From Mangrovivirga halotolerans (lineage in GTDB: Bacteria; Bacteroidota; Bacteroidia; Cytophagales; Cyclobacteriaceae): a stretch of DNA of 64,000 nt. The position numbers and the translations under genes are program-made. The notes beneath the pieces are model-generated. The model did no database searches. It worked only from the letters and a program-made list of their open reading frames with translations, and was not told the origin of the DNA. Shown here piece by piece: positions 9,247 to 19,005 of the stretch; the stretch's first letter is position 1, and each line of letters starts with the position of its first letter. The stretch lies in the NCBI RefSeq assembly GCF_026241165.1, contig NZ_JAPFQN010000006.1, positions 558,001 through 622,000 of the forward strand, given 5' to 3'.

Positions 9247-9276
9247 AAAAGGCTATCATTGTGATAGCCTTTTTTT
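9247..9276. terminator. Bidirectional terminator between the MoxR and RlpA-like genes
   Basis: The stem AAAGGCTATC/GATAGCCTTT with loop ATTGT is flanked by T7 on the plus strand and an A-rich stretch (T-rich on the minus strand). It lies between the converging genes and overlaps the RlpA-like stop codon. Confidence 0.88.
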
Positions 9277-9664
9277 ATGGAAAGCTTATAACTTCAACCT
9301 TAACTTTTAAAAGGCCTGCTCTGATCAAACCGATCTTCTCTGCAGCAACCCTTGAAACATCAATTATTCGACCTTTGACCCAAGGCCCCCGATCGTTGAC
9401 AGTAACCGTCGTGCTTGCTCCCGTTTTAAGATTGGTTACCTTCAAAACTGTTCCGAAAGGATGTTTAGGGTGAGCAGCAGTTAACTTTTTAGGATCGTAT
9501 TTTTCTCCCGAAGCGGTTGATCTCCCTGTAAATTTATCGTGATAATAGGAAGCAATGCCTTCTTCAGTGTGTTTAGAAAAACTGGTATCCTGCGCGATTG
9601 CATTACTGGATACTAACATCACAAGACCTGATATGATCAGGAATAAAAATTTAGTTTTTCTCAT
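9275..9664 (-). CDS. RlpA-like septal ring lytic transglycosylase (double-psi beta-barrel)
   Basis: RlpA proteins cleave stem-peptide-free peptidoglycan. This 129-residue version has a signal peptide (MRKTKFLFLIISG..., cleavage after AIA) and one double-psi beta-barrel domain with the hallmark motifs GIASYYHDKFTGRSTASGE, LTAAHPKHPFGT and VNDRGPWVKGRIIDVS. The last of these includes the catalytic-type aspartate. There is no SPOR domain, so it is the short form. I chose the ATG at 9664; the GTG at 9682 would add six charged residues before the signal peptide. The gene overlaps the end of dsbD by 14 bases, indicating translational coupling. Confidence 0.88.
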   Translation of the reverse strand: MRKTKFLFLIISGLVMLVSSNAIAQDTSFSKHTEEGIASYYHDKFTGRSTASGEKYDPKKLTAAHPKHPFGTVLKVTNLKTGASTTVTVNDRGPWVKGRIIDVSRVAAEKIGLIRAGLLKVKVEVISFP

Positions 9665-11795
9665 AAAAAGCTTCTTTTCCACGGTCTAGAAAATCAATGA
9701 AATTATCAACATCTTTATCATATCCCACAGGAGGCACTAATGCATGTTGATCTGTATCTAAAAGAATGTAATTTGGTTGGGCATTGTTATTTGCTCTCTG
9801 AATCTGTATGTCTGCATTTTGTTTACCGAGTGTTTTCTTCACCTTATCATCAAATGCAGAAATATACCATTCTTCTTTATCGAGTTCAGTTTTATCATCT
9901 ACATACAATGCCAAAATAATATAATCTTCTTTTAACCTTTCCTGTACTCTTGGATCTGACCAAACTACAGCTTCCATTTCACGACAATTGGTACAACCAT
10001 GTCCTGTAAAATCTATAAAAATAGGTTTGTTTTCCCGTCTTGCTGCAGCAAGAGCCTGCCCATAATCGAAATAACCATCCAATCCGTGAGGTAAATGAAG
10101 GAATTCAGAATATTTTACATTCGCATCCGGGCCTGTGTCTTCCTCACCTTTAATCATACCTACTAAATTAAAATCATGAGTATGCATTGGAGGTAAATAA
10201 CCGGCTAATGCTTTTAAAGGTGCGCCAAACATGCCTGGAATCAGATATATAACAAACCAGAAAGTGATAATGGAAAATAAAAATCTTCCCACACCAATTT
10301 TATCCATCGGACTGTCATGAGGAAGGCGAATTTTACCAAGCAGATAAAAACCCATTAAAGTAAAAATCACAATCCAAATACCAAGGTAAATCTCTCTATC
10401 TAATATTCCCCAATGAAAAGCCTGATCTGCAACACTTAAGAATTTAAATGCCAACGCTAATTCAATAAATCCAAGCACAACTTTTACCGAGTTTAACCAT
10501 CCTCCTGATTTGGGAAGGGAACTTAACCAGTTTGGGAATATTGCAAAAAGAGTAAATGGTATCGCAAATGCCAATCCAAAAGCAAACATTCCTGCGATTG
10601 GTTTAATACCAATTTCTCCGGCTGATTCGACTAATAGCGACCCAACTATTGGGCCGGTACAAGAAAATGAAACTAATGCCAGGGTAAAAGCCATAAAGAA
10701 TGGACCAAGAAACCCTCCTTTGTCGGCCTTCTTGTCCATAACATTTACCAGATTTGACGGTAATACAATATCGAAAGCTCCAAAGAATGAAATAGCAAAA
10801 ATTAAAAACACTAAGAAAAAGATGACGTTGGGAAGCCATTCTGTTGCCAGATGATTGGCGGTTTCGGGTCCCATAAACGGAGAAAGAGCAGCGCCTATTA
10901 CTGTGTAAATCGCAACGATTGAAATGCCATATATCAATGCATCCCTGATTGCTTTTGACTTACTTCCTTTACCAGTGAAGAATGAAACCGTCATTGGAAT
11001 CATTGGAAATACACAAGGGGTTAGTAAAGCTACCAAACCACTTAAAAAGGCTACTACCATAAATAAGAGTAGGCCCTTATTTTCCTCTTCCGGTTTTACA
11101 TCTTTAGTAAAGAAGGAAGGAAAATCTTTAACATATAACCCCTTTCTTTCTCCGACTATGAACGACTGGTCAATGCTTATATTTTCCTCATTGACCGGCT
11201 GGGTTATATCATATTTTTGTGCCTGCGATTCATCAATTGTATCTTTATTAATAGAAGATGATTTTGAGGTCTCAGCTTCTTTTTGATGATTATTTGAATC
11301 TATTTTTGCTTTCTCACTGCTTCCTCCGGAAACATTAACCGACAGGTTAAAGTCCTCTGTTACCAATATGCATTGCCCTGTTTCATCTGAGCAAACCTGA
11401 CCATCGATGCTCCCTGTTATTGACTCAGTGGTTGATGTGATTTTGACCGCCTGTTCAAAGCTTCCTGTTCCTTTAAAATATTTTACCTCACACCCAAAGA
11501 TCTCATCCATTTTTGATTTGGGATCAATAGCTTTTAGAGGCCCTACAGGTTCATATGATTCTGAATTATTCAAGCTAACAGTAGCGACTACCGGACCACA
11601 ATCAGGATCAAAGTCTGAAGAATACAAATACCATCCCGCATCTATATTAGCCGTAAATTTTAATGTGACTGTTTCACCAACTTTTACATTATTGTTATCA
11701 ATTGAAACATTCCATTTAGCTGGCTGTATAATTTGCGCAGTCGCTGATACTGAAATTAATAGTATCAGAGCAAAAGCAATTGCAATATTTTTCAT
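9651..11795 (-). CDS. dsbD: Thiol:disulfide interchange protein DsbD
   Basis: DsbD carries electrons from cytoplasmic thioredoxin across the inner membrane to periplasmic reductases. The 714-residue protein shows all three parts. After a signal peptide comes an N-terminal beta domain with a cysteine pair (VCSDETGQC). The central eight-helix membrane domain has one redox cysteine in TPCVFPMIPMT and the other in FSCTGPIVGS. The C-terminal thioredoxin domain has C601-T-N-C604 in GHGCTNCREME. A hydrophilic linker of about 80 residues joins the first two parts. ATG 11795 is preferred over GTG 11801. It sits between an M20 peptidase gene and the RlpA-like gene, which it overlaps. Confidence 0.95.
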   Translation of the reverse strand: MKNIAIAFALILLISVSATAQIIQPAKWNVSIDNNNVKVGETVTLKFTANIDAGWYLYSSDFDPDCGPVVATVSLNNSESYEPVGPLKAIDPKSKMDEIFGCEVKYFKGTGSFEQAVKITSTTESITGSIDGQVCSDETGQCILVTEDFNLSVNVSGGSSEKAKIDSNNHQKEAETSKSSSINKDTIDESQAQKYDITQPVNEENISIDQSFIVGERKGLYVKDFPSFFTKDVKPEEENKGLLLFMVVAFLSGLVALLTPCVFPMIPMTVSFFTGKGSKSKAIRDALIYGISIVAIYTVIGAALSPFMGPETANHLATEWLPNVIFFLVFLIFAISFFGAFDIVLPSNLVNVMDKKADKGGFLGPFFMAFTLALVSFSCTGPIVGSLLVESAGEIGIKPIAGMFAFGLAFAIPFTLFAIFPNWLSSLPKSGGWLNSVKVVLGFIELALAFKFLSVADQAFHWGILDREIYLGIWIVIFTLMGFYLLGKIRLPHDSPMDKIGVGRFLFSIITFWFVIYLIPGMFGAPLKALAGYLPPMHTHDFNLVGMIKGEEDTGPDANVKYSEFLHLPHGLDGYFDYGQALAAARRENKPIFIDFTGHGCTNCREMEAVVWSDPRVQERLKEDYIILALYVDDKTELDKEEWYISAFDDKVKKTLGKQNADIQIQRANNNAQPNYILLDTDQHALVPPVGYDKDVDNFIDFLDRGKEAFYEKN

Positions 11796-11826
11796 GTACA
11801 CTTTTTAAAACCGGGTTTTAATAGTT

Positions 11827-11851
11827 CAGGGTGCCTTTGGTAAGCACCCTG
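11827..11851 (-). terminator. Hairpin between M20 dipeptidase and dsbD genes (possible weak terminator)
   Basis: A perfect 8-bp stem CAGGGTGC/GCACCCTG has a nine-base loop but no T run on the minus strand. It could be a weak or factor-dependent terminator, or an mRNA-stabilising 3' end. Confidence 0.4.
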
Positions 11852-11876
11852 TTAATTAATTGTAAATATTGTTTAA

Positions 11877-13259
11877 TTATTCTGCTTTAGCAAAATGTCC
11901 GTGAAAACGTATGATAGTATCTATCCCTTTGAAAAAGTTTTCTACGCCATAACTTTCATTTGGTGAATGGATAGCGTCTTTATCCAACCCAAAACCCATC
12001 AATAAGACATCGGACTTTAACTTTTTTTCAAATAAAGCAACAATTGGAATACTTCCTCCATCTCTTGTTGGCAATGGTTTTTTATCCCATCCATCTTTAA
12101 AAGCTTTTTCAGCAGCTCTAAAAGCAGGAGAGTCTGTAGATACGACTGCAGATTCACCTCCATGGTGAGGCGTTACTTTAACCTTTACATAATCAGGCGC
12201 GATATTGTTGAAGTGATCAACAAATAATTGTGTTATTTCATCACTTTCCTGATTTGGAACCAGACGCATAGAAATTTTTGCATGGGCTTTAGATGGAAGA
12301 ACAGTTTTTGCTCCTTCTCCAATGTACCCGCCCCAAATTCCATTAACATCTAATGTAGGTCTGATACCTATTCTTTCAATTGTGGTATACCCTTTTTCAC
12401 CAAATACAGCATCAATATCAAGCTCCTTTTTATAATCTTCTTCGTTAAATGGAGCTTTGTTTAATGTATCTCTATATTCCTGTGAATATTCTTCTACTTT
12501 ATCATAGAATCCAGGAATGGTAATATGACCATTTTCATCTTTTAATGATGAGATCATATCACAAAGCACATTGATAGGGTTGGCAACTGCACCTCCATAA
12601 GTTCCACTATGCAAGTCTCTGTTTGGACCAGTCACTTCTACCTCAACATAACTCAAACCTCTAAGGCCTGCTGTAATTGATGGTGTATCCATTGATATCA
12701 TCGATGTATCAGATATCAATACAACATCATTTTTTAGCTTTTCTTTATTTTCATTTACAAAGATTTCAAGATTGTTAGATCCGACTTCTTCTTCTCCTTC
12801 AATCATGAATTTCACATTGCATTGCAGGCTGCCCGTTTTTGCCATAGCTTCAAAAGCTTTAACATGCATATAAAACTGACCTTTATCATCGCATGCTCCT
12901 CGTGCATAAATCCTGTCATTTTTAATGACCGGTTCAAATGGTGGTGAATCCCATAATTCGTAAGGATCAGCAGGCTGAACATCATAGTGACCATAAACCA
13001 GAACCGTAGGGAGATTCTCATCAATGATCTTTTCTCCATAGACAATTGGATAACCAGCCGTTTCGCAGATTTCAGCTTTATCAACACCGGCATCGATCAG
13101 CTTTTGCTTAATAAACTTAGCTGCTTCATGAACATCTTTTGAAAACTTTGGGTCTGCACTAACAGACGGAATTCTCAATAAATCAAAAAGTTCATTTAAG
13201 AAATCATCCTTATTTTCTTGTGAATAGTTAAGGGCCTGTTGAGAGTTGTGTTCGCTCAT
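11877..13259 (-). CDS. M20-family dipeptidase/metallopeptidase
   Basis: This 460-residue cytoplasmic enzyme belongs to the M20A/carnosinase-like dinuclear zinc dipeptidases, which hydrolyse dipeptides or related amides. Visible metal and catalytic motifs are VLVYGHYDVQPADPYELW (first zinc histidine and catalytic aspartate), ARGACDDKGQ (bridging aspartate), and MIEGEEEVGS (catalytic Glu pair). A dimerisation lid with DLHSGTYGG lies between, and GGSIPIV and a C-terminal HSPNESY histidine follow. No signal peptide is present. It is in line with the giant exported protein gene upstream (33-base gap). Substrate not determinable. Confidence 0.93.
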   Translation of the reverse strand: MSEHNSQQALNYSQENKDDFLNELFDLLRIPSVSADPKFSKDVHEAAKFIKQKLIDAGVDKAEICETAGYPIVYGEKIIDENLPTVLVYGHYDVQPADPYELWDSPPFEPVIKNDRIYARGACDDKGQFYMHVKAFEAMAKTGSLQCNVKFMIEGEEEVGSNNLEIFVNENKEKLKNDVVLISDTSMISMDTPSITAGLRGLSYVEVEVTGPNRDLHSGTYGGAVANPINVLCDMISSLKDENGHITIPGFYDKVEEYSQEYRDTLNKAPFNEEDYKKELDIDAVFGEKGYTTIERIGIRPTLDVNGIWGGYIGEGAKTVLPSKAHAKISMRLVPNQESDEITQLFVDHFNNIAPDYVKVKVTPHHGGESAVVSTDSPAFRAAEKAFKDGWDKKPLPTRDGGSIPIVALFEKKLKSDVLLMGFGLDKDAIHSPNESYGVENFFKGIDTIIRFHGHFAKAE

Positions 13260-13292
13260 TTTAGTGGTAGTTGTTTATTATTATCTATTTAT

Positions 13293-16200
13293 TTAAAATC
13301 CTGTGTCTTCATCATCATCTTCGCTATCCGTATTTTGTGCTTCGGAATCAGAACCAAAAGGTACTGCCTGCACAGGAACGTTGGGCTGAGAATTAAAGAA
13401 TTCTAAAGTATAAGGAGTATTAATTCCCAGGTAGTCTTTCCTAAATCTGTCTATGAAGTCAGTAACTTCACTTAACTCAGCTATAGTTTGAGTATACGCA
13501 CCCATCTTCTTACTGTTTTTCTCTGAGCGCTCTTTTATTTCTGCGTTTATTTTATCATCTGAAGAAAGCATTAGTAATACCCCTTCTTCATATTGGAAAA
13601 AGAACCAGTGACCTGGAGTCAGCTGAGCAAATACATTGAATGATTCATTACCATCAGGGTCTTTTTTGAACTCTACAAAGCCGTTAATAAGTGTATTTAC
13701 ATCCTGTCTTCCAAGGTGAGATACGCCAACAGTTCCGTTGTTATACCATGCCTTATTATCATTATCCCACTTCATATTAAGGTTTGTCAGGAAGATATTG
13801 AAGTCGACTTCCCTGTCAAAGCCTGCTAATGGAGTATATTCATTTAATGCACGTTCTTCAAATGCTTTTGCTCCTTTATCCGATACAAATTCAGACAAAT
13901 AATATATTTGTTCGCTAAGATTTGATAATGCTTCAGGAGTACCAATAGCATCTGCAGTCGTTCTGAAACTGCTGCCTATTGCTTCCAGAATATTATCATC
14001 TATCTGAGCATTTAAACCAACCATTGAAGATACCTCCATTTCACCTTTTTCAGGAACTCCTGACCCACGTCCGGCTGATTTCATATTGAAATCCTGATTT
14101 CCCGCAAGGTAGTTTAGTTTTCCTTCGAAGGTTACCTGGCCAGATTCGTCATCATAGGTATATTTTTGTCCCTGGTAGCTATTACCCTGAAGCTTTTCAA
14201 AATCTACAATTTCGTATGTTTTTGACATTCTGTTATAACTCAGCATACCAGAAGGCTGGAAGAATGGCAGGTCATCCGGGGTTAATTTATCTTTTACGAA
14301 GATCGAATAAAGGTAATCAGTTCCTGTTTCGTAGAAAATTCCTGCTTTCAACCTCTTACCTGCTTCGGTTGTAGCTTCATCGAAATCAAAAACAATATCT
14401 TTAATTTGAGCATCAGAATTATATACGATCCAATCAGATTCGCCAGTACTCATGTCTAATCGCACTGCACCATTCAGTTCAAGAACCTCCTTATTGGCAT
14501 ACATGGTCACTTTTCCTTTGAAATAGAAACCCGGACTTATTAAAAAGTTTTCTGCCACATCGACATTACCTGATGCTACAGTTCTTAACTTAGTTACGTT
14601 TTTCTCTGGTGAATATTCCTGAAGTGAAAACTCTCCAAATTCGATATTAAATGTATCGCTCAGAGCATTGATATATCTGTAAGTCGCCTTTCCTTCAAAC
14701 TTTCTTCTGCTAATAATATCGATCTCACCATCAATAAGTGTGTGATACTCATTGAGAGTATCTACTACAATAGTAGCATTGTGAAGACGATCTAATGTTG
14801 CGTTTTCTCTGATTAATAATTTATTATCATCAGGAGTAACTTTTGCGTCTGCAATTTTTATGTAGGGTATGCCAAAAATGTTTAATGTAAGATCATTTAT
14901 GTCATATTCAGCCTTTGTTGCATTAAAAGCCAGTGAATCCAACTCTTCTCTTGTAGTATAGAAATAACTGTTTTCTATAGGGACATCAGCTGGTTTAAGC
15001 ATAGAGACCTGCTGATTACTTAAATCCCATGTTGCTTTTGTGATCGAAGTTTTAAACTGAGCAAAAGGGAAATCAAGAGCTGCAACCCCTTCTTCCTCGG
15101 GTTGAATGTCAGCGATATTATTAGTCAAATCAAAATCCAGTTTTACATCTTCTCCTCTCAATGCAGGTTTCTCAGGATTGCTCGATTCAATAATAAAACC
15201 AGCGTTTCTCGCACCAATATGATATTCTGAAAAACTGATATTTGTACTTTGGGTAACTGACCCTCGTGTTTTTAGCTTACCTCTACCAAATCCTCCGTGT
15301 TTACTGTAAACAGCTGTACCTGTAAGAGTTGCAGTATTATCATAAAGGTTAATTGGTTCTGACAGGTTAGTAAAATTCATACTGTCTGTAGGTATGTCCC
15401 ACCTAAATTTTGAATCTGCTGAAGTGATTGCCGGCACCGAAGGCCCTAAATCGTCTCCTTTTGCAATTTCTACCCTGGATGCAGGGGCTGACACAGAATC
15501 CATGTAAAAAGTAAAATCAGAAGCATAAACATCTGCAGCAAGATATTCAATTCTGCCATCGGCTGTTAATCCTTGTGAGTTGAGTGTAATATCAGAATAA
15601 ATTTTTCCATCGCCTTCGTATAGCTGATAACCATCTTCAGGAGTATTATGAACAAATCCCAGTGAATTGTCAGGCATCAGCTTGAGTGTTTCTTCGAAAG
15701 GAGGGAAGATATCAGAATAGAAAGTTCCTTTAAAAGTTAAGGCTTTGGTATCACTACCACTGACACTATCTAAATCAAAGGTAGGAACTGAAAAATACAC
15801 CGATTTATCATAAGCGCCATCAAGCACATCCGGACTGTCAAAATATACAGTTGCTCCTCTGGAACCTGAAAACTTTGGATAGCTTGGATAATCCCGTAAA
15901 GCTGATTTGTTATTCGGTTTATTTATAAATAAAGTTCCTGCTGTTTCCTGAAGCTCGTTTCCAATACTTTTACGTTGACGGGCCCTGTAACCTTTTGGCT
16001 GGTCTGAATCGAGATTAAACCTGATCTTATCAATTTGAGGCATATCAATAAGAAAACTGTCATAGTTAAATCTGAATTCCTTACCGATATACTGAATATT
16101 CCCTGCATTGACTATACCGTCAAAAAGCAGGTCGCGATTTCTTAGTAATACAATTGTCTGGCTATCTGGCTCAACATAAACCTTCAGTGACTTACTAATT

Positions 16201-18095
16201 ATGAAGCGTTCAACACCTCTTACAATCATTTCATCTTTATTGATCCTGAGCGTCGCATTTGGTTCATCAGGAGAAATTGATTCTAAAGTAAGGTTATCGT
16301 AATCTTTTCTACCCCTGTCAGAAAGAACATAATGGTAGCCTTTTCTGCTGATTTCGATGTAGCCGGTATTCGGGTTAAATTCAATAAATCCATTTCTCAT
16401 TAGAAAATGAGCATACCCACGGACCTTTTCTTCACTTTCTTTCATGAATTCAGCCACTTCATAAGTATAAAAAGAACCTGACCCTCTTTTTCTTGCAAAG
16501 TAAACAAAGCGCAAAAGAGGATTGGTATCCATGAGGCCTGTCAAATTCCCGAATCTTTCTGTGCTAAAGAATTCTTCAGATTCAAATTCAACCGGTAATT
16601 TATTTTTTGCTGTCAGTCGGCTGACATTTAAACTATCTGACTTTAGATCCCATTCGATTAATTCTGCCTTGAATTCCATGTTAAATAATGAAGATTTAAA
16701 AGCAGTACTTTTAAATGCGCCTTCATTACTTAATACCGTGAGATTCATAGAGTCAAGGTCGTACTTTACTTTCAAAGCAGGGTGTGTAATGGAATCCCGG
16801 TCGTGATAAATGACTAAACCAGCACGAGGACTGGAAATAATGCTATCACTCAGTTCGAAAATATTTGAATATGCCTTAAAATATTTTTGTCCATTTATTT
16901 TTACTTCAATCCGGCCCAGGCCAGGAAATACAGGAGTAGAAAGTATTTGTTTCCCTCGAAGAGAAAACCCTCCTTTATATTCAAGGTTTTTCTCTTTAAA
17001 TCCCTTTACATAGATGTTGTTGGAATATGATTTAAACCTTGGATAAGTTGGTTTTCCATTTTTTGACCTGCGCTGGAGCTTATATTCAAATACCCCTTCA
17101 ACAGGCTCTTCTAATCGAGACTTATAAGTAAGCTTTACTTTTTGAGATTCAATTTTCGGTTTCGAAATATCAAAATAATAATCTCCAAAAGTCGCATAAA
17201 TTTCATCAGGATCTAATCCGGCCGGAGACCAATCAAATGAACCTCCGTTGGCAACAAGCATGTTATTGAACATCATAACACTTCCGGAAGTGTTCTTAAT
17301 GAAAACCGTATCGTAATTAGATGTGAATTTCAGAAAAGTTTTTTCGAATCTTAATACCGGACCAGTTACTTCAGGTACAACTACCTGAATAAGTGTACTT
17401 ATAGCTGCTGGCGAAACATCATCATTTTGCTTTTCTTTTTCTTCTTCCTCCCAGCCAGTAGCCCATGTGTCTTCGTTATCAGCGGGTTCTTCCTCATCTT
17501 CTTCCCAGTTATCCCAATCATCAAACCACCCATCCTCTTTCTGTTCTTCATCATCTGAGGCCACCTCATCTACAGGTTCCTCGAAAGGTTCTGGCGAAGA
17601 TTCTTCTACTTCCACATATTCTAGTGAAACATTCCCTTCTGAATATACTCCGTAGTTAGGAGAGTAATAAAGGGCTTTATGGTCAGCAAAATCGTGAAGA
17701 TGATCCAAATATTTATTTAGATCTGACTTGGAGTGATTTTGAAATACTTTTTGAGTTGTATTTATGATTGTAGTCCTATCAATCATTCCGCTCAGCTTAT
17801 CAGCTTTTGAAAGAATGTGAAAAAACCTGTAAACCTCTGAATAAAAGCTGTATCCCGTATCAAGCATATTTTGAGTAAGCTTAATTGCGGTTTTTTTATC
17901 AGCGATATCCAGAGAGGACCAATCATTAGAAAAGTTTTGCGCCATTGCAATCATTTCCTCGTTCTGGGAGTTCAGAAAAGCATCCGTAACGACATCCTTA
18001 TATCTAATAGGATCGTCTGGAAGCTGAACTCCCTGCGCAAGGAGCATGTTGCATGACAACAGTCCAGCAAAAAATATCAAGAATAATTTTCTCAT
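13293..18095 (-). CDS. Giant exported protein of unknown function (1600 aa)
   Basis: I do not recognise this family. The start is the ATG at 18095, giving a clean signal peptide (MRKLFLIFFAGLLSCNMLLAQ); upstream in-frame codons give a non-signal-like, low-complexity extension. Cys15 in LLSC could be a lipidation site, though the -2 leucine is atypical. Residues about 161-228 form a strongly acidic, tryptophan-containing linker (DDWDNWEEDEEE, WATGWEEEEKE). The remaining roughly 1300 residues look like repeated beta-strand units with recurring 'D-LTLN-FGIPYIKIADA'-type pieces reminiscent of OstA/AsmA-like or beta-helical envelope proteins. The tail is again acidic (DSEDDDEDTGF). No membrane helices, TonB box or type IX sorting domain are obvious. 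It lies between prmA and an M20 peptidase gene. Confidence 0.8.
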   Translation of the reverse strand: MRKLFLIFFAGLLSCNMLLAQGVQLPDDPIRYKDVVTDAFLNSQNEEMIAMAQNFSNDWSSLDIADKKTAIKLTQNMLDTGYSFYSEVYRFFHILSKADKLSGMIDRTTIINTTQKVFQNHSKSDLNKYLDHLHDFADHKALYYSPNYGVYSEGNVSLEYVEVEESSPEPFEEPVDEVASDDEEQKEDGWFDDWDNWEEDEEEPADNEDTWATGWEEEEKEKQNDDVSPAAISTLIQVVVPEVTGPVLRFEKTFLKFTSNYDTVFIKNTSGSVMMFNNMLVANGGSFDWSPAGLDPDEIYATFGDYYFDISKPKIESQKVKLTYKSRLEEPVEGVFEYKLQRRSKNGKPTYPRFKSYSNNIYVKGFKEKNLEYKGGFSLRGKQILSTPVFPGLGRIEVKINGQKYFKAYSNIFELSDSIISSPRAGLVIYHDRDSITHPALKVKYDLDSMNLTVLSNEGAFKSTAFKSSLFNMEFKAELIEWDLKSDSLNVSRLTAKNKLPVEFESEEFFSTERFGNLTGLMDTNPLLRFVYFARKRGSGSFYTYEVAEFMKESEEKVRGYAHFLMRNGFIEFNPNTGYIEISRKGYHYVLSDRGRKDYDNLTLESISPDEPNATLRINKDEMIVRGVERFIISKSLKVYVEPDSQTIVLLRNRDLLFDGIVNAGNIQYIGKEFRFNYDSFLIDMPQIDKIRFNLDSDQPKGYRARQRKSIGNELQETAGTLFINKPNNKSALRDYPSYPKFSGSRGATVYFDSPDVLDGAYDKSVYFSVPTFDLDSVSGSDTKALTFKGTFYSDIFPPFEETLKLMPDNSLGFVHNTPEDGYQLYEGDGKIYSDITLNSQGLTADGRIEYLAADVYASDFTFYMDSVSAPASRVEIAKGDDLGPSVPAITSADSKFRWDIPTDSMNFTNLSEPINLYDNTATLTGTAVYSKHGGFGRGKLKTRGSVTQSTNISFSEYHIGARNAGFIIESSNPEKPALRGEDVKLDFDLTNNIADIQPEEEGVAALDFPFAQFKTSITKATWDLSNQQVSMLKPADVPIENSYFYTTREELDSLAFNATKAEYDINDLTLNIFGIPYIKIADAKVTPDDNKLLIRENATLDRLHNATIVVDTLNEYHTLIDGEIDIISRRKFEGKATYRYINALSDTFNIEFGEFSLQEYSPEKNVTKLRTVASGNVDVAENFLISPGFYFKGKVTMYANKEVLELNGAVRLDMSTGESDWIVYNSDAQIKDIVFDFDEATTEAGKRLKAGIFYETGTDYLYSIFVKDKLTPDDLPFFQPSGMLSYNRMSKTYEIVDFEKLQGNSYQGQKYTYDDESGQVTFEGKLNYLAGNQDFNMKSAGRGSGVPEKGEMEVSSMVGLNAQIDDNILEAIGSSFRTTADAIGTPEALSNLSEQIYYLSEFVSDKGAKAFEERALNEYTPLAGFDREVDFNIFLTNLNMKWDNDNKAWYNNGTVGVSHLGRQDVNTLINGFVEFKKDPDGNESFNVFAQLTPGHWFFFQYEEGVLLMLSSDDKINAEIKERSEKNSKKMGAYTQTIAELSEVTDFIDRFRKDYLGINTPYTLEFFNSQPNVPVQAVPFGSDSEAQNTDSEDDDEDTGF

Positions 18096-18168
18096 AGCTC
18101 GTTGTAATCCGGATATAATTTCTCGTGAAATTAACGAATAAACACGGAAAAGATTTGATGGTGTAGGG

Positions 18169-19005
18169 TTATTTGCCTTTTTTAACGAGTTGCAAACATT
18201 TCCAGTTTTGTTCTGCTGCTTCCTTTTCAAGGTTCAAACCATACATTTTTGCTGCATCCAGAATTTCAGAGGTGTCTCTTTCGTAAAAACCACTAAATAA
18301 TATGTGGCCTCCTTCTTTAAGACGAGAATTGTAAGATTCAAGTTCTGAAAGGATTATGTTTTTATTAATGTTTGCAAGTAAAATATCAGCAGGTTCTTTT
18401 GGCAAGCTTTGAACTGTGCCATGAATCACCGATACTATTTCATTCATATTATTATTCTGAATATTTTCCCGGGAATTTTCAACGGACCACTCATCAATAT
18501 CACATCCTATTATTTTTTTTGCCCCCCTGAGTCCAGCCATGATTGAAAGTATTCCGGTACCGCAACCTATGTCATAAACCACCTTATCTTTATGGTCTAA
18601 TTCCATTTGCATCCTGACCATCATTGAAGTAGTTTGATGGTGGCCAGTACCAAAGCTCATCTTTGGAGTTATTAAAATTTCATAGTCATATGGTTTTTCA
18701 ACCTTGTGAAAATCGGCCCGGACTATAGCTTTATCACCGATCACAATCGGCTGATAGCTTTTTTCCCATTCTTCATTCCAATTCTTTTTTGGAATATTCA
18801 GAATTTTGTATTTCAGAGGCTCAATATTACCATACCTGCTGATCTGTACGTCTAGTTTATCTTTATCATATAGATCCGATTGTATATAACATAATAGTCC
18901 GTTTTCTGAATCTACAAATGACTCAAAGCCGATTTCTGACAGCTCTGCCATCAGAATTTCGGCCATTTCCTCACTACATGTGAAGCTTATCTCTACATAA
19001 TCCAT
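18169..19005 (-). CDS. prmA: Ribosomal protein L11 methyltransferase PrmA
   Basis: PrmA trimethylates lysines and the N-terminus of ribosomal protein L11 using S-adenosylmethionine. The 278-residue protein has an N-terminal substrate-recognition domain and a Rossmann methyltransferase domain with motif I VYDIGCGTGILSIMAG, the acidic residue in IIGCDIDEWSVENS, and the catalytic-loop motif ADILLANINKNII (NPPY-like NIN). TPKMSFGTGHHQTT precedes motif I, as is typical. It directly follows tpiA with no intergenic base, so the two are translationally linked. Confidence 0.95.
   Translation of the reverse strand: MDYVEISFTCSEEMAEILMAELSEIGFESFVDSENGLLCYIQSDLYDKDKLDVQISRYGNIEPLKYKILNIPKKNWNEEWEKSYQPIVIGDKAIVRADFHKVEKPYDYEILITPKMSFGTGHHQTTSMMVRMQMELDHKDKVVYDIGCGTGILSIMAGLRGAKKIIGCDIDEWSVENSRENIQNNNMNEIVSVIHGTVQSLPKEPADILLANINKNIILSELESYNSRLKEGGHILFSGFYERDTSEILDAAKMYGLNLEKEAAEQNWKCLQLVKKGK

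Noticed and set aside
10924-11286. 120-codon plus-strand frame opposite dsbD, and 11407-11808
   Set aside because: Both lie fully within dsbD, a secure gene on the other strand, with no signals of their own.
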